Counted from the stretch's first letter, positions 1-7,364 are shown. The stretch: DNA of 16,302 nt from an uncultured Ruminococcus sp. (GCA_937898375.1 CALEJX010000504.1:1-16302); one strand, 5' to 3'. Notes: a model not told the origin generated them from the sequence alone. Numbers and translations: made by a program.

Positions 1-441
1 ACCATTAGGATTAAGGAAAGTTGACTTTCCGTCCTCGCCTACAGCTATTTCTGTAGAACCTGTAAATCCTGTATAGCAGCCTGTCACTTTGAGATCAGTG
101 TCAAGACGGAGTATTCTGTTGTTGCCTGAATCGCAAACCCAGAATGTATCATTGTCCTGATCGTAATAGAGGTCTTTTGCGTCTGAAAGCTTTGCAGGAG
201 CGTCATCGCTGATATAAAGCGGATCACTTGGATCTGAAAGCCTGTCAAGACCCATATCTGCACCTGTTACAGTCCTGTCTACACGATAGGCGCTCTGCGA
301 TGGTATCGCATCGTCCCAATAGTCGTAGTTATAGGCTGTATAAGGCTCATCTGCGAAAGCAGTCACGGTCATGGTCAAAGCCAGACCTGCTGCCAGTGCC
401 GCAGAGATTATTCGTTTTAGAGAGATTTTATTTCTCGACAC
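1..441 (-). CDS. Secreted NHL-repeat protein (partial, N-terminal 147 residues)
   Basis: Open to the window edge, so the C-terminus is missing. Starts at GTG 441 with an AAAGGTGAT ribosome binding site about 5-8 nt upstream; no in-frame ATG precedes the signal peptide. Residues 1-30 form a signal peptide: basic MSRNKISLKR, a hydrophobic Ala/Leu core, and an AFA|DE signal peptidase I site. The mature part is acidic and Tyr/Asp-rich. Near residues 100-120 a segment containing WVCDSGNNRILRLD matches the NHL beta-propeller repeat consensus (x-V-x-D-x-x-N-x-R-I-x-x-x-D). NHL propellers bind ligands or proteins; no enzyme activity can be assigned. It lies 40 bp behind the MalG-type permease gene, so it is the fourth gene of the sugar-uptake operon and probably acts outside the membrane with the binding protein. 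In related Firmicutes such genes may continue into a membrane domain; this cannot be seen here. Confidence 0.82.
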   Translation of the reverse strand, partial: MSRNKISLKRIISAALAAGLALTMTVTAFADEPYTAYNYDYWDDAIPSQSAYRVDRTVTGADMGLDRLSDPSDPLYISDDAPAKLSDAKDLYYDQDNDTFWVCDSGNNRILRLDTDLKVTGCYTGFTGSTEIAVGEDGKSTFLNPNG

Positions 442-481
442 TACTTATCACCTTTTTCCTTTTCTATAATCTAAGTTCTAA

Positions 482-1384
482 TTAATCCTTCATACCTGAG
501 TTTGCCATTGTTTCCATGACGTTGCCCTGAGCTACGAGGAATACGATCAGTGGTGGTATCAGAAGTACAACTGCTGCGGCAAATGTTACGCCCTGACGAG
601 CAAGACCTGCTGCTGTTATCTGCTGTACAACTGTAGGTAGTGTTTTGAGCTGCTCGGAGTAGATAAGTGCTCCGCCCTGAATGTTCCATGCTCCCTGGAA
701 AGCAAAGATGATAAGTGTCATCAATGCAGGCTTTGAGTTTGGAACGACGATCTGCCAGCAAATTCTAAACAGACCTGCGCCGTCCACCTTAGCCGCCTCC
801 ACCATGGAGTCGTGGATAGTCGTCATACTCTGACGCATGAGGTAAAGACCCATTGAAGTTGAAATGCTTGGGAGGATAAGAGCCCAATATGTATCGATCA
901 TATGGAGCTTAGCCATTACAAGGAACTGCATGATCCATGTAGCATTTGAGGAGAACAGGAGGGCAATAACGATTATCTGGTTAATGACCTTGTTTCCTGG
1001 GAATTTACACTTTGCAAGAACGAATGCTGCGCAGCAGCAAACGAAAAGGTTGCAGATACAAATTACTATTGTAATAAAGAAGCTGTTGAAGATATATCTT
1101 GACAGCGGTACCTGCCATGAGCTTGCGGCTACCTTGAACATATCAGAGAAGTTATGTGATGTTGGATTAAGAACGTAAAGCTTTGGCGGGAAAACGAAAA
1201 GTTCCTCGACAGGCTTCAATGACTGAATCACCGAGTAATACAGTGGGAACACCATGAATGCACCAAGGAGACAGAGGAATATGAAAATAACTATATCTCC
1301 GCCAAGAGAACCATTGACTCTCGCCTTTTTCTCTTTGACCTTAAGCTTCTCAATAGACTGCTTCTTTTTTCTTTTTCTAGCCAT
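482..1384 (-). CDS. Carbohydrate ABC importer permease, MalG/UgpE type
   Basis: 300 residues, usual for the MalG branch of CUT1 sugar importers. It forms half of the transmembrane channel. A very basic cytoplasmic N-terminus (MARKRKKKQS) leads to six expected membrane segments, starting about residues 31-52. The cytoplasmic EAA loop that docks on the ATPase is clear at about residues 195-215 (VEAAKVDGAG...IVVPNSKPAL). A Cys cluster, CNLFVCCC (111-118), sits in a membrane segment. The ATG at 1384 has an excellent site, AAAGGAGGGG, which overlaps the stop codon of the preceding permease; the gap is 18 bp, so translation is probably coupled. Partner of the MalF-type permease at 1403-2341 and the binding protein at 2359-5325. 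No dedicated sugar ATPase is in the window. The sugar is unknown. Confidence 0.93.
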   Translation of the reverse strand: MARKRKKKQSIEKLKVKEKKARVNGSLGGDIVIFIFLCLLGAFMVFPLYYSVIQSLKPVEELFVFPPKLYVLNPTSHNFSDMFKVAASSWQVPLSRYIFNSFFITIVICICNLFVCCCAAFVLAKCKFPGNKVINQIIVIALLFSSNATWIMQFLVMAKLHMIDTYWALILPSISTSMGLYLMRQSMTTIHDSMVEAAKVDGAGLFRICWQIVVPNSKPALMTLIIFAFQGAWNIQGGALIYSEQLKTLPTVVQQITAAGLARQGVTFAAAVVLLIPPLIVFLVAQGNVMETMANSGMKD

Positions 1385-1402
1385 TTTATATACTCCCCTC
1401 CT

Positions 1403-2341
1403 TTAGTCAAGATACTTGCCTAAGAGCCAGTTGATACCCTTATTGGCAAGGAGCATTGCAGCGAACAATACGAAACATATTGCTGACGCATAACCCATTT
1501 CATAACGAATGTTACCATAGTCTGTAGCGTGGTTCATAATTGTATGAGCTGCATAGTCTGTTGACGGCAGACCTACAAGGTTCTGACCAACAACGCCGAC
1601 TGTGAATGATGCTGATATCTGGATAACAGCAGCGAACAGAAGCTGTGGTCCCATTGAAGGGATTGTGATGTAGAAAAGCTCCTGCCACCTGTTCTTGATA
1701 CCCTCGATAGCGCCTGCTTCGTACATTGACTTATCAATGTTCTGGAAGCCTGCACGGATAGCAAGGAATCCTGCACCCATTGACATCCACAACTGAACGA
1801 TGATAACAACTGTAAGGATATAGTTTGTATCTGTGAGCCACTGTGCAGGTTCGTTCAGGATACCCAGATCGATAAGCACAGCGTTCAGGTAACCGTAGGA
1901 GTCACCTGACAGGATGAGCTGCCAAGTAACGTATACGGAAGTTGTCATAGAAGGTGCATAGAATACGAATGTGAAAAATGTTTTGAGGAATGCGTTCATC
2001 TCGTTTATCAGCCAAGCAATGATAAAGCTGAGGATATAAGAGAACGGACCTGTGAATATCGCAAAGATAAGAGTGTTTCTTACTGCGATAAGGAATACGT
2101 CGTCGTTAAGGAACAGCGTATAGAAGTTTGAAAGTCCTACAAACTTAGGAGTTTCGATCATGTTAAAGTTTGTGAAGCCTATTGGCAGCGACATTACGAC
2201 AGGTGCTACCGTGAAGATAAGGAACAAAGACATGAAAGGCAGGAGCATTGCATAGCAAGCCTTGTTGGTTTTCATCATGTGCCATGTGTACTTCCACTTG
2301 CCCTGTTTTATCATAGGCGCTTCCGGATTGGTTTTGGCCAT
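1403..2341 (-). CDS. Carbohydrate ABC importer permease, MalF/UgpA type
   Basis: 312 residues, normal for UgpA/MalF-type permeases without the large MalF periplasmic insert. The first membrane segment is about residues 31-53 (MLLPFMSLFLIFTVAPVV), and further segments cover about 88-112, 121-143, 175-197, 232-253 and 285-305. The EAA loop is at about 208-228 (YEAGAIEGIKNRWQELFYIT...). ATG at 2341 follows AAAGGGGAG with 7 nt spacing. The gene begins 17 bp after the stop of the binding-protein gene and ends 18 bp before the MalG-type gene, a standard binding-protein/permease/permease order. It should pair with the MalG-type protein in the cytoplasmic membrane and use ATP through an ATPase whose gene is elsewhere. 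Confidence 0.93.
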   Translation of the reverse strand: MAKTNPEAPMIKQGKWKYTWHMMKTNKACYAMLLPFMSLFLIFTVAPVVMSLPIGFTNFNMIETPKFVGLSNFYTLFLNDDVFLIAVRNTLIFAIFTGPFSYILSFIIAWLINEMNAFLKTFFTFVFYAPSMTTSVYVTWQLILSGDSYGYLNAVLIDLGILNEPAQWLTDTNYILTVVIIVQLWMSMGAGFLAIRAGFQNIDKSMYEAGAIEGIKNRWQELFYITIPSMGPQLLFAAVIQISASFTVGVVGQNLVGLPSTDYAAHTIMNHATDYGNIRYEMGYASAICFVLFAAMLLANKGINWLLGKYLD

Positions 2342-2358
2342 TAGTTACTCCCCTTTCA

Positions 2359-5325
2359 TTAATTGTCGTACAGACCAAGGTCTTCAAGCTTACGAGTGAT
2401 CTCGTCATTGATATCCTTATTGTACCAGAACAGTGTATCACGAGCATTGTCATAGTCGTTAACTACGGCTCTGAATGCGTTCATAATGTTTCTTGTTACA
2501 CCATAAGATGCAGGAATGATCGGGATCTCTACCTGTGAGTTGAGCTGGTCGAGAAGAAGACTTACTTCTGAAGTTGTCCAAGACAACTGCTGGAGTGCTT
2601 CTTCGTTAGCTGTTGCATATCTACCCATTGTACCAAGGATAGACTCGATATTGTTACCATACTTGACCTGAGCGTCAGTTGATGTGAACCACTTGATGAA
2701 GTCCCAAGCGCCTTCCTGATCCTCAGCCTTTGTGAAGATGATAGCGCCTGAACCATTGGAGTTTGCTGCGTGGTTGATAGATCCGTCTGCCTGAACAGTA
2801 CCAGGAACAGGCTGGAATCCCCAGCAGCCCTTGATCTCAGGAGCAGCTACAGAAAGCTGGTTGTAGAATGTGTAGTTCTGGATAACTACCGGCATATCAC
2901 CTGTTCTGAAACGTGTGAATGCGTCGTATGTCTGCTGGAAGCTGTATGTTGTATAGAACTTTGTCCAAGTATCGAAAGCATTTACGGCTTCCTGAGTATC
3001 GAATGTTGTCTTTGTCTGCTCTTCGTTGTAGTAGTTAAGACCCTGCTGGAGGAGCAGCATAGCGAATGTGTTACCAGGCTCTGTGATAGCAGATACCTGA
3101 GTTGTTCCGCCTGTACTTGTCATTACAGGGAGGATAAGACCAACTTCGAGATAGTTTCTCTGAAGTGTTGGCAGGCAGTTGAGAAGTCCGTCCCAAGTAT
3201 TAAGGTCTGTTGCTGGGTCGATATCATATTCGCTAAGGATATCAGAACGATAGAACAGCATTGGGAAGGTCTGGTCGCATGGAAGACCATATGTACCGCC
3301 GTTGTACTCATAAAGAACGGTAGCCTGATCTGCAAAACGTGTCTTTACCTCATCAAAGTCACTGAATGTGGACAGGTCTGTAAGAACGCCACGGGCTGCG
3401 AGCTGGATAGGGAAGTCACCGCCCATGAAGAGAGCGAGGTCAGGACCCTTGCCTGCAAATGTAGCCTCAACGATACCGCCCTGAACGAGTTTAAGGTTGA
3501 TCTTTGTGTTAGCTGTTGGGTTATACTCACTTGAAATGAGCTGCTGGAGAGCCTCAGCGTTATCACGACCGAGCATTACCCAGCACTCCATAGCACTTTC
3601 GTCCTCATCGGACAGTGCGTTATAATCCTCGAAGAATGAGCCGATAAAGCCCTTGAAACCGAAGCTCAGTGAACCGAAGAACGACTTGTCACATGAAGTG
3701 AAGCCCTCATCGGAAGTAACGACCTCTATCATATCGACCTCAAGAGGCTGCTCACGATACTGGTTTACGAATGAAGAAACCGATGTGATGTTATCCTTGA
3801 TCTGTGACATCATCTCAGGGATAAGGTCAGGCTTCTTTATACACTTATCAAGAACGATAGCCATTTTCTCAAGCGTTTCAGCCTCAGTACCGCCTGAGTT
3901 TGAAAGCTTCTCGATCTCAGCCTTCTTATCTCTCAATGTCTGAGTATATTCCTTGAAGTCAGGAATGATAGAAGGAATAGCTGTATCGATCATGTAGTTG
4001 TTGTATTCGTCTGGGTCAGGACCTGTGATCTGTCTGATCTGTCTATAGTAGCTGTTGATGTTATAAACAAGCTCGTCCAGATCGCCCATGATCTCGCCTA
4101 TCTCACCAGGAACTGCTTCCAGAGAGATAGTGTTTGTGCCTGCCTGGAGGTAGAAATAAAGATCGTCGCCGTTTTCAGCCTTAGGAGTTGTTATCTCCCA
4201 ATCTGTGCCGTAGTAGAACTTTATCTGATTAGCTTCAAAGCAAGGTACTTCGCCGTTGACGTAAAGGCGTCTGTTAGAGTACATACCTCTCATCTGATCC
4301 TGTCTGCCTCTTATACCTATCTTATAGTAGCCAGCCTTGTCAACATTGAACTCCCAAGTAACTGTCTGTGTTGACTGTGTCCAGCTTCCTGAACCGATAG
4401 TGTTATATCTTGTCTTAGTAGGGCTTGAACCGTTTGCGCTTGATGTAAGATAAGAGCTCTTATCTGATGTAGGATAAAGAGTTCTTGCAGACTTGTAGGT
4501 AGCAGTTTCACCCTCGAGAGTGATCTTCTGACCCTGAGCCTGTGTCAGATCGCTGTCTGACGGTGCTACATAAGCAGCAGGTGCTTCATACTGATAGAAA
4601 GTAAAGCTCTTGACAGCAAATTCAGCCTTTTCAGACTCGAATGTTATTGTGTGCTCGCCTGCCTCTATGTAGAACTCCAGCGGCTCGTTGAAAAGTCCGT
4701 CGATGTCCTCCAGAGGAGTTTCCTGCCAACATGGAGTTGATATCTGTCCAGGACGGATATCGTTCTGTCTTGAATCCTGCTTGATCTCAGATTCGTTTAT
4801 CCACCTCTTGTTCAGCGTAATTCTTGACGCTGTTGCATAAGGGCTTTCGCCGTCAATAAGCAGAGAAAATTCAACGTCGTTTGTGTTGCTCTCAAGTGCC
4901 TCATATATCATCTTGATATTGTAGACGCCTGTTTCAGGAATGTTCACTTTCCAAGAAACTGAGCCCTCCTGATTTGCCCACTGCATAACATCGCTTTCTC
5001 CGTCAACTGTTGCTACAGTGATCTGAGCGTCTGTTACTGAGGCAGGATCGTAATCCTTGCCCAAGACCTCAACTGTCTGGTCAGGTCTTGCAGCGTCGGC
5101 ATACTTCTTAACATAGTTAGTGTAAGAAGTCTGACGGATCGAGTCAGTACCCGTCGTGGCAGCGGAGCTTCCGTCGCCTGTTGCAGAATCATCAGCAGTT
5201 GCCTGCGTGCCTAGAGCGCTGTCGTCCGCCGCTTCGCTGTCTGCGAACGCAGGAACAGCTGCGCTTGCACACAAAGCAAGTGCCAATGCGGAAGAAATAA
5301 CACGCCTAAACATTGTGTCTTTCAC
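2359..5325 (-). CDS. Giant extracellular sugar-binding protein with N-terminal beta-sandwich-like modules (988 aa)
   Basis: Captures the substrate of the adjacent permeases. The typical family 1 (UgpB/MalE) binding fold occupies only about residues 577-988, with features such as GKGPDLALFMGGDFP, YGLPCDQTFPMLFYR, GAWDFIKWFTS and NAFRAVVNDYDNARD. Ahead of it lie a signal peptide (1-28, AFA|DS), an acidic Ser/Thr/Ala linker (29-60), two beta-rich modules (about 97-247 and 268-412), each ending in a CBM-like pattern EAGEHTITFE / QAGTNTISLE, and a mostly helical stretch (413-570). Ordinary family members have about 400-550 residues. No proper lipobox exists: C19 is preceded by L-A-L. The start is GTG 5325, with GAAAGGTGG 5-9 nt upstream; the in-frame ATG four codons later has no better site. 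First gene of the importer operon. The modules may bind polysaccharide or surface partners; that is inference. Confidence 0.92.
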   Translation of the reverse strand: MKDTMFRRVISSALALALCASAAVPAFADSEAADDSALGTQATADDSATGDGSSAATTGTDSIRQTSYTNYVKKYADAARPDQTVEVLGKDYDPASVTDAQITVATVDGESDVMQWANQEGSVSWKVNIPETGVYNIKMIYEALESNTNDVEFSLLIDGESPYATASRITLNKRWINESEIKQDSRQNDIRPGQISTPCWQETPLEDIDGLFNEPLEFYIEAGEHTITFESEKAEFAVKSFTFYQYEAPAAYVAPSDSDLTQAQGQKITLEGETATYKSARTLYPTSDKSSYLTSSANGSSPTKTRYNTIGSGSWTQSTQTVTWEFNVDKAGYYKIGIRGRQDQMRGMYSNRRLYVNGEVPCFEANQIKFYYGTDWEITTPKAENGDDLYFYLQAGTNTISLEAVPGEIGEIMGDLDELVYNINSYYRQIRQITGPDPDEYNNYMIDTAIPSIIPDFKEYTQTLRDKKAEIEKLSNSGGTEAETLEKMAIVLDKCIKKPDLIPEMMSQIKDNITSVSSFVNQYREQPLEVDMIEVVTSDEGFTSCDKSFFGSLSFGFKGFIGSFFEDYNALSDEDESAMECWVMLGRDNAEALQQLISSEYNPTANTKINLKLVQGGIVEATFAGKGPDLALFMGGDFPIQLAARGVLTDLSTFSDFDEVKTRFADQATVLYEYNGGTYGLPCDQTFPMLFYRSDILSEYDIDPATDLNTWDGLLNCLPTLQRNYLEVGLILPVMTSTGGTTQVSAITEPGNTFAMLLLQQGLNYYNEEQTKTTFDTQEAVNAFDTWTKFYTTYSFQQTYDAFTRFRTGDMPVVIQNYTFYNQLSVAAPEIKGCWGFQPVPGTVQADGSINHAANSNGSGAIIFTKAEDQEGAWDFIKWFTSTDAQVKYGNNIESILGTMGRYATANEEALQQLSWTTSEVSLLLDQLNSQVEIPIIPASYGVTRNIMNAFRAVVNDYDNARDTLFWYNKDINDEITRKLEDLGLYDN

Positions 5326-5402
5326 TATGAATCCACCTTTCTAAATAAATTGCTTTTGGTTTTGCGAGAATCAAGCCTACTTAATTACATTCTAATATAA
5401 AT

Positions 5403-5441
5403 AGTATAGAACCTCTTTCCATATGTTATCCCCCACGGGGA
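5403..5441 (-). promoter_or_regulatory. Possible promoter and dyad upstream of the binding-protein gene
   Basis: On the minus strand a TATACT -10-like hexamer lies at 5408-5403, about 78 bp before the GTG start. No good -35 is found 16-18 bp upstream. Instead a short perfect dyad, TCCCC-CAC-GGGGA (5429-5441), sits about 20 bp upstream of the hexamer, where a regulator could bind. It could also be the stem of a weak transcript end for the ATPase gene that stops at 5460, but a T-rich run lies before it, not after it. Both readings are tentative. Confidence 0.35.
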
Positions 5442-5459
5442 ATAGAGAAAAAATAAAAA

Positions 5460-6407
5460 TTATGTCCCCCCCGATCTGAACAGCACGAGCTTGTCGCCGT
5501 TCTCATCAAGTTCGACCTTGACCTTATCTCCGCCTTTTATCTCAAGGGCGTCCATAAAGTCTTTCGGGAGCTGGAGCCGTCCTGATCTGTCGAGGACGAT
5601 AAGCTCTTCATGAGCCGTTTCCTCGCTGTTCTCAACAAGCACGACATCTCCCATTTCGTTGAGCTCCTCCACATAAGAACGCTTTCTTACGATCTCAGAG
5701 CTTGTTCTTCCGTCTCTGATAGCCACCACTCTGTCGATATGGTCTGCAAGCTTAAGGTCATGAGTAACGATCACAACAGTAATTTTCTCGTCCCTGTTAA
5801 GCTCCTTGAAGATATCAAGTATCATATTGGAAGTTTTTGTATCCACCGAGCCTGTAGGCTCATCAGCCAAAAGCAGCCTCGGGTCGTTTGCCAGTGCAAT
5901 AGCTATTGCAACTCTTTGCTGTTCGCCTCCCGACATTTGGTCGAGCCTGCTGTTTTTCCTTTTCAGCAGCCCCACTCTGTCAAGCAGTTCCAGCGCTTTT
6001 TGCCGTCTCTTATGTGCGCCGTTGAGAAGCATAGGAAGCTCAACATTCTGCACAGCCGTGAGATACGGCACAAGATTTCTTGCATTATTCTGCCACACAA
6101 AGCCTACGGTGTTTCTTTTATACTCCATATAGTCCTTATCAGTGAACTTCAAAAGATCCTTGCCGTCCACATAAAGGCTTCCTGCCGAGGGCTTATCAAG
6201 TCCTCCAAGCATATTGAGCAATGTGGATTTACCGCTTCCTGAGTTTCCAACGATAGCCATAAGCTCTCCACGCTCAACGTCTAGGTCAAGCCCTTGGAGC
6301 GCCACTACCTCCACATCAGAAGTTTTGTAAATCTTCACCAGGTTTTCACACCGTATCATATATTTATCATTGTCGGCAGTTACAATAGTATCAAGTTCAT
6401 CACTCAA
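5460..6407 (-). CDS. LolD/MacB-type ABC ATPase with C-terminal AbrB-like domain
   Basis: 315 residues; LolD-type ATPases are normally about 220-250. All ATPase elements are present: Walker A GNSGSGKS (54-61), Q-loop Q106, signature MSGGEQQR (158-165), Walker B LLLADEPTG (178-186) and H-loop H216. After a short linker, residues about 268-312 (SGRLQLPKDFMDALEI, GDKVKVELDENGDKLVLF) resemble the SpoVT/AbrB swapped-hairpin DNA-binding fold. The start is TTG 6407, overlapping the stop of the preceding ATPase gene by 8 bp, with a modest GGATGGTGAG site; M17 is an alternative. The pair should form a heterodimer for an FtsX-like permease (lipoprotein or peptide handling), but none is encoded here. The gene ends 134 bp before the sugar-binding-protein operon. 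The AbrB call rests on pattern only. Confidence 0.9.
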   Translation of the reverse strand: MSDELDTIVTADNDKYMIRCENLVKIYKTSDVEVVALQGLDLDVERGELMAIVGNSGSGKSTLLNMLGGLDKPSAGSLYVDGKDLLKFTDKDYMEYKRNTVGFVWQNNARNLVPYLTAVQNVELPMLLNGAHKRRQKALELLDRVGLLKRKNSRLDQMSGGEQQRVAIAIALANDPRLLLADEPTGSVDTKTSNMILDIFKELNRDEKITVVIVTHDLKLADHIDRVVAIRDGRTSSEIVRKRSYVEELNEMGDVVLVENSEETAHEELIVLDRSGRLQLPKDFMDALEIKGGDKVKVELDENGDKLVLFRSGGT

Positions 6408-7077
6408 CTATCTCACCATCCTCCAATGTATAAACCTTATCAGCTATATCAATCATGCTGGGGTCATGAGTTGTCATTATAATAGTCATCTCATCTCTTG
6501 CCACCAGTTCTTTGAAAAGCTTTACAACATGAAGCGCCGTTGCCGTATCAAGCTCGGCAGTAGGCTCGTCCGCAAAAATTATGTCAGGCTTATGTGCGAT
6601 AGCCCTTGCTATAGCCACTCGCTGCTGTTCGCCGCCGGACATTTCTCCCGGACGGTGGGACATTCGCTTTTCAAGTCCCACGCTTCGCAGACATTCCCTT
6701 GTGCGCTTATCTCTTTCCTCATAAGGATATTTCGCAAGTCTAAGACCAAAGTCAACGTTTTCATATGCGGTCATACCCGACATGAGCGCCACGGATTGGA
6801 ATACGAACGCCATTTTATAGCGCCTTATATCGTCCCTCGCTCTCTCGGAGAGCCTTGTGATATCCCGTCCGCCGAACATGACCTTGCCTTTTGTTGGCTT
6901 GTCAAGTGCGCCAAGAATATTGATAAGAGTGGTTTTACCGCTTCCCGAACGTCCTCTAAGGATCGTCAGCTTGCCTTTTTCTATTTCTATGTTGATATTT
7001 TTCAGCGCATTCACAACGCTTCCGTCGCCGATCTTGAAATCACGGCACAGATCTTCGGTTGAAAGTATAGTATCCAT
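6400..7077 (-). CDS. LolD/MacB-type ABC transporter ATPase
   Basis: 225 residues, standard length for the LolD/FtsE/MacB class. Walker A GRSGSGKT (42-49), Q-loop Q94, signature MSGGEQQR (146-153), Walker B IIFADEPTA (166-174) and H-loop H204 are all intact, so it should hydrolyse ATP. I chose ATG 7077 because AAAGGAG lies 9 nt upstream; an in-frame GTG at 7098 is 21 bp further out and would place that site inside the gene. It overlaps the next ATPase gene by 8 bp, so the two are translationally coupled. The class normally powers permeases that extract lipoproteins or peptides from the outer leaflet, or drives antimicrobial-peptide resistance. No permease is next to it. Expression probably starts at the promoter at 7336-7364, giving a leader of about 250 nt. 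Confidence 0.92.
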   Translation of the reverse strand: MDTILSTEDLCRDFKIGDGSVVNALKNINIEIEKGKLTILRGRSGSGKTTLINILGALDKPTKGKVMFGGRDITRLSERARDDIRRYKMAFVFQSVALMSGMTAYENVDFGLRLAKYPYEERDKRTRECLRSVGLEKRMSHRPGEMSGGEQQRVAIARAIAHKPDIIFADEPTAELDTATALHVVKLFKELVARDEMTIIMTTHDPSMIDIADKVYTLEDGEIVE

Positions 7078-7080
7078 ACC

Positions 7081-7133
7081 GCACGGCTCCTTTATCACAT
7101 CACACAGAATTATCCCCCTCGACCCAGCCGTGC
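7081..7133 (-). promoter_or_regulatory. Stem overlapping the ATPase ribosome binding site
   Basis: In the minus-strand transcript GCACGGCT (7133-7126) can pair perfectly over 8 bp with AGCCGTGC (7088-7081). The second arm starts at the last two bases of the AAAGGAG site (7093-7087) and fills the space up to ATG 7077. Pairing would hinder ribosome loading. The 37-nt loop holds a GGGGGATAA run. This could be a translational switch of the leader; no known riboswitch class was recognised. Confidence 0.5.
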
Positions 7134-7226
7134 TATTGGTTATTTTGACCTATGTAATATACTCAAACAAAGGTTAAAATATTTGTGCATTATTCACATA
7201 TCGTGTCAGAAGCACGCAACGACCAC

Positions 7227-7255
7227 AACATATTGTATTTCTTGTACAATATGTT
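7227..7255. promoter_or_regulatory. Perfect 11-bp inverted repeat (hairpin or operator)
   Basis: AACATATTGTA (7227-7237) and TACAATATGTT (7245-7255) are exact reverse complements around a 7-nt spacer. Lying in the minus-strand leader of the ATPase genes, it would form a strong RNA hairpin. No T-run follows on either strand, so it is not a standard terminator. It may instead be a protein-binding dyad or a regulatory RNA element. Confidence 0.65.
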
Positions 7256-7284
7256 CAAATTTGGGGCAATAAATTATGCAAATC

Positions 7285-7319
7285 AGCCCATAAATTTATG
7301 AAAAATGCCAAAATGGGCT
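7285..7319. promoter_or_regulatory. 7-bp stem and 12-bp palindrome near the ATPase transcript start
   Basis: AGCCCAT (7285-7291) pairs with ATGGGCT (7313-7319). Overlapping the first arm is the perfect palindrome CATAAATTTATG (7289-7300). The stem would begin about 10 nt after the start predicted from the promoter at 7336-7364, a typical place for a stabilising or regulatory leader hairpin. Confidence 0.45.
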
Positions 7320-7335
7320 TATTTAGCTAATCTTA

Positions 7336-7364
7336 ATTATATCAATTTCTCTGTATTTTGTCAA
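7336..7364 (-). promoter_or_regulatory. Consensus sigma-70/SigA promoter for the ATPase operon
   Basis: On the minus strand the -35 is TTGACA (7364-7359), the spacer is exactly 17 bp, and the -10 is TATAAT (7341-7336), a full match to the vegetative consensus. Transcription would begin near 7329 and run toward ATG 7077, leaving an untranslated leader of about 250 nt with several stems. Confidence 0.8.

Noticed and set aside
2770..3534. 254-codon plus-strand frame inside the binding-protein gene
   Set aside because: Antisense shadow of a well-supported gene; Cys-rich, no recognisable domain, no ribosome site.
5431..5460. Terminator between the ATPase gene and the binding-protein gene
   Set aside because: The T-rich run comes before, not after, the CCCC/GGGG dyad on the minus strand, and no strong stem precedes it.
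5610..7062. Plus-strand frames opposite the two ATPase genes
   Set aside because: Antisense shadows with biased composition; both ATPase reading frames carry every catalytic motif.
7078..7098. Longer start (GTG 7098) for the first LolD-type ATPase
   Set aside because: AAAGGAG at 7093-7087 is placed perfectly for ATG 7077 and would lie inside the gene with the GTG start, which has no site of its own.
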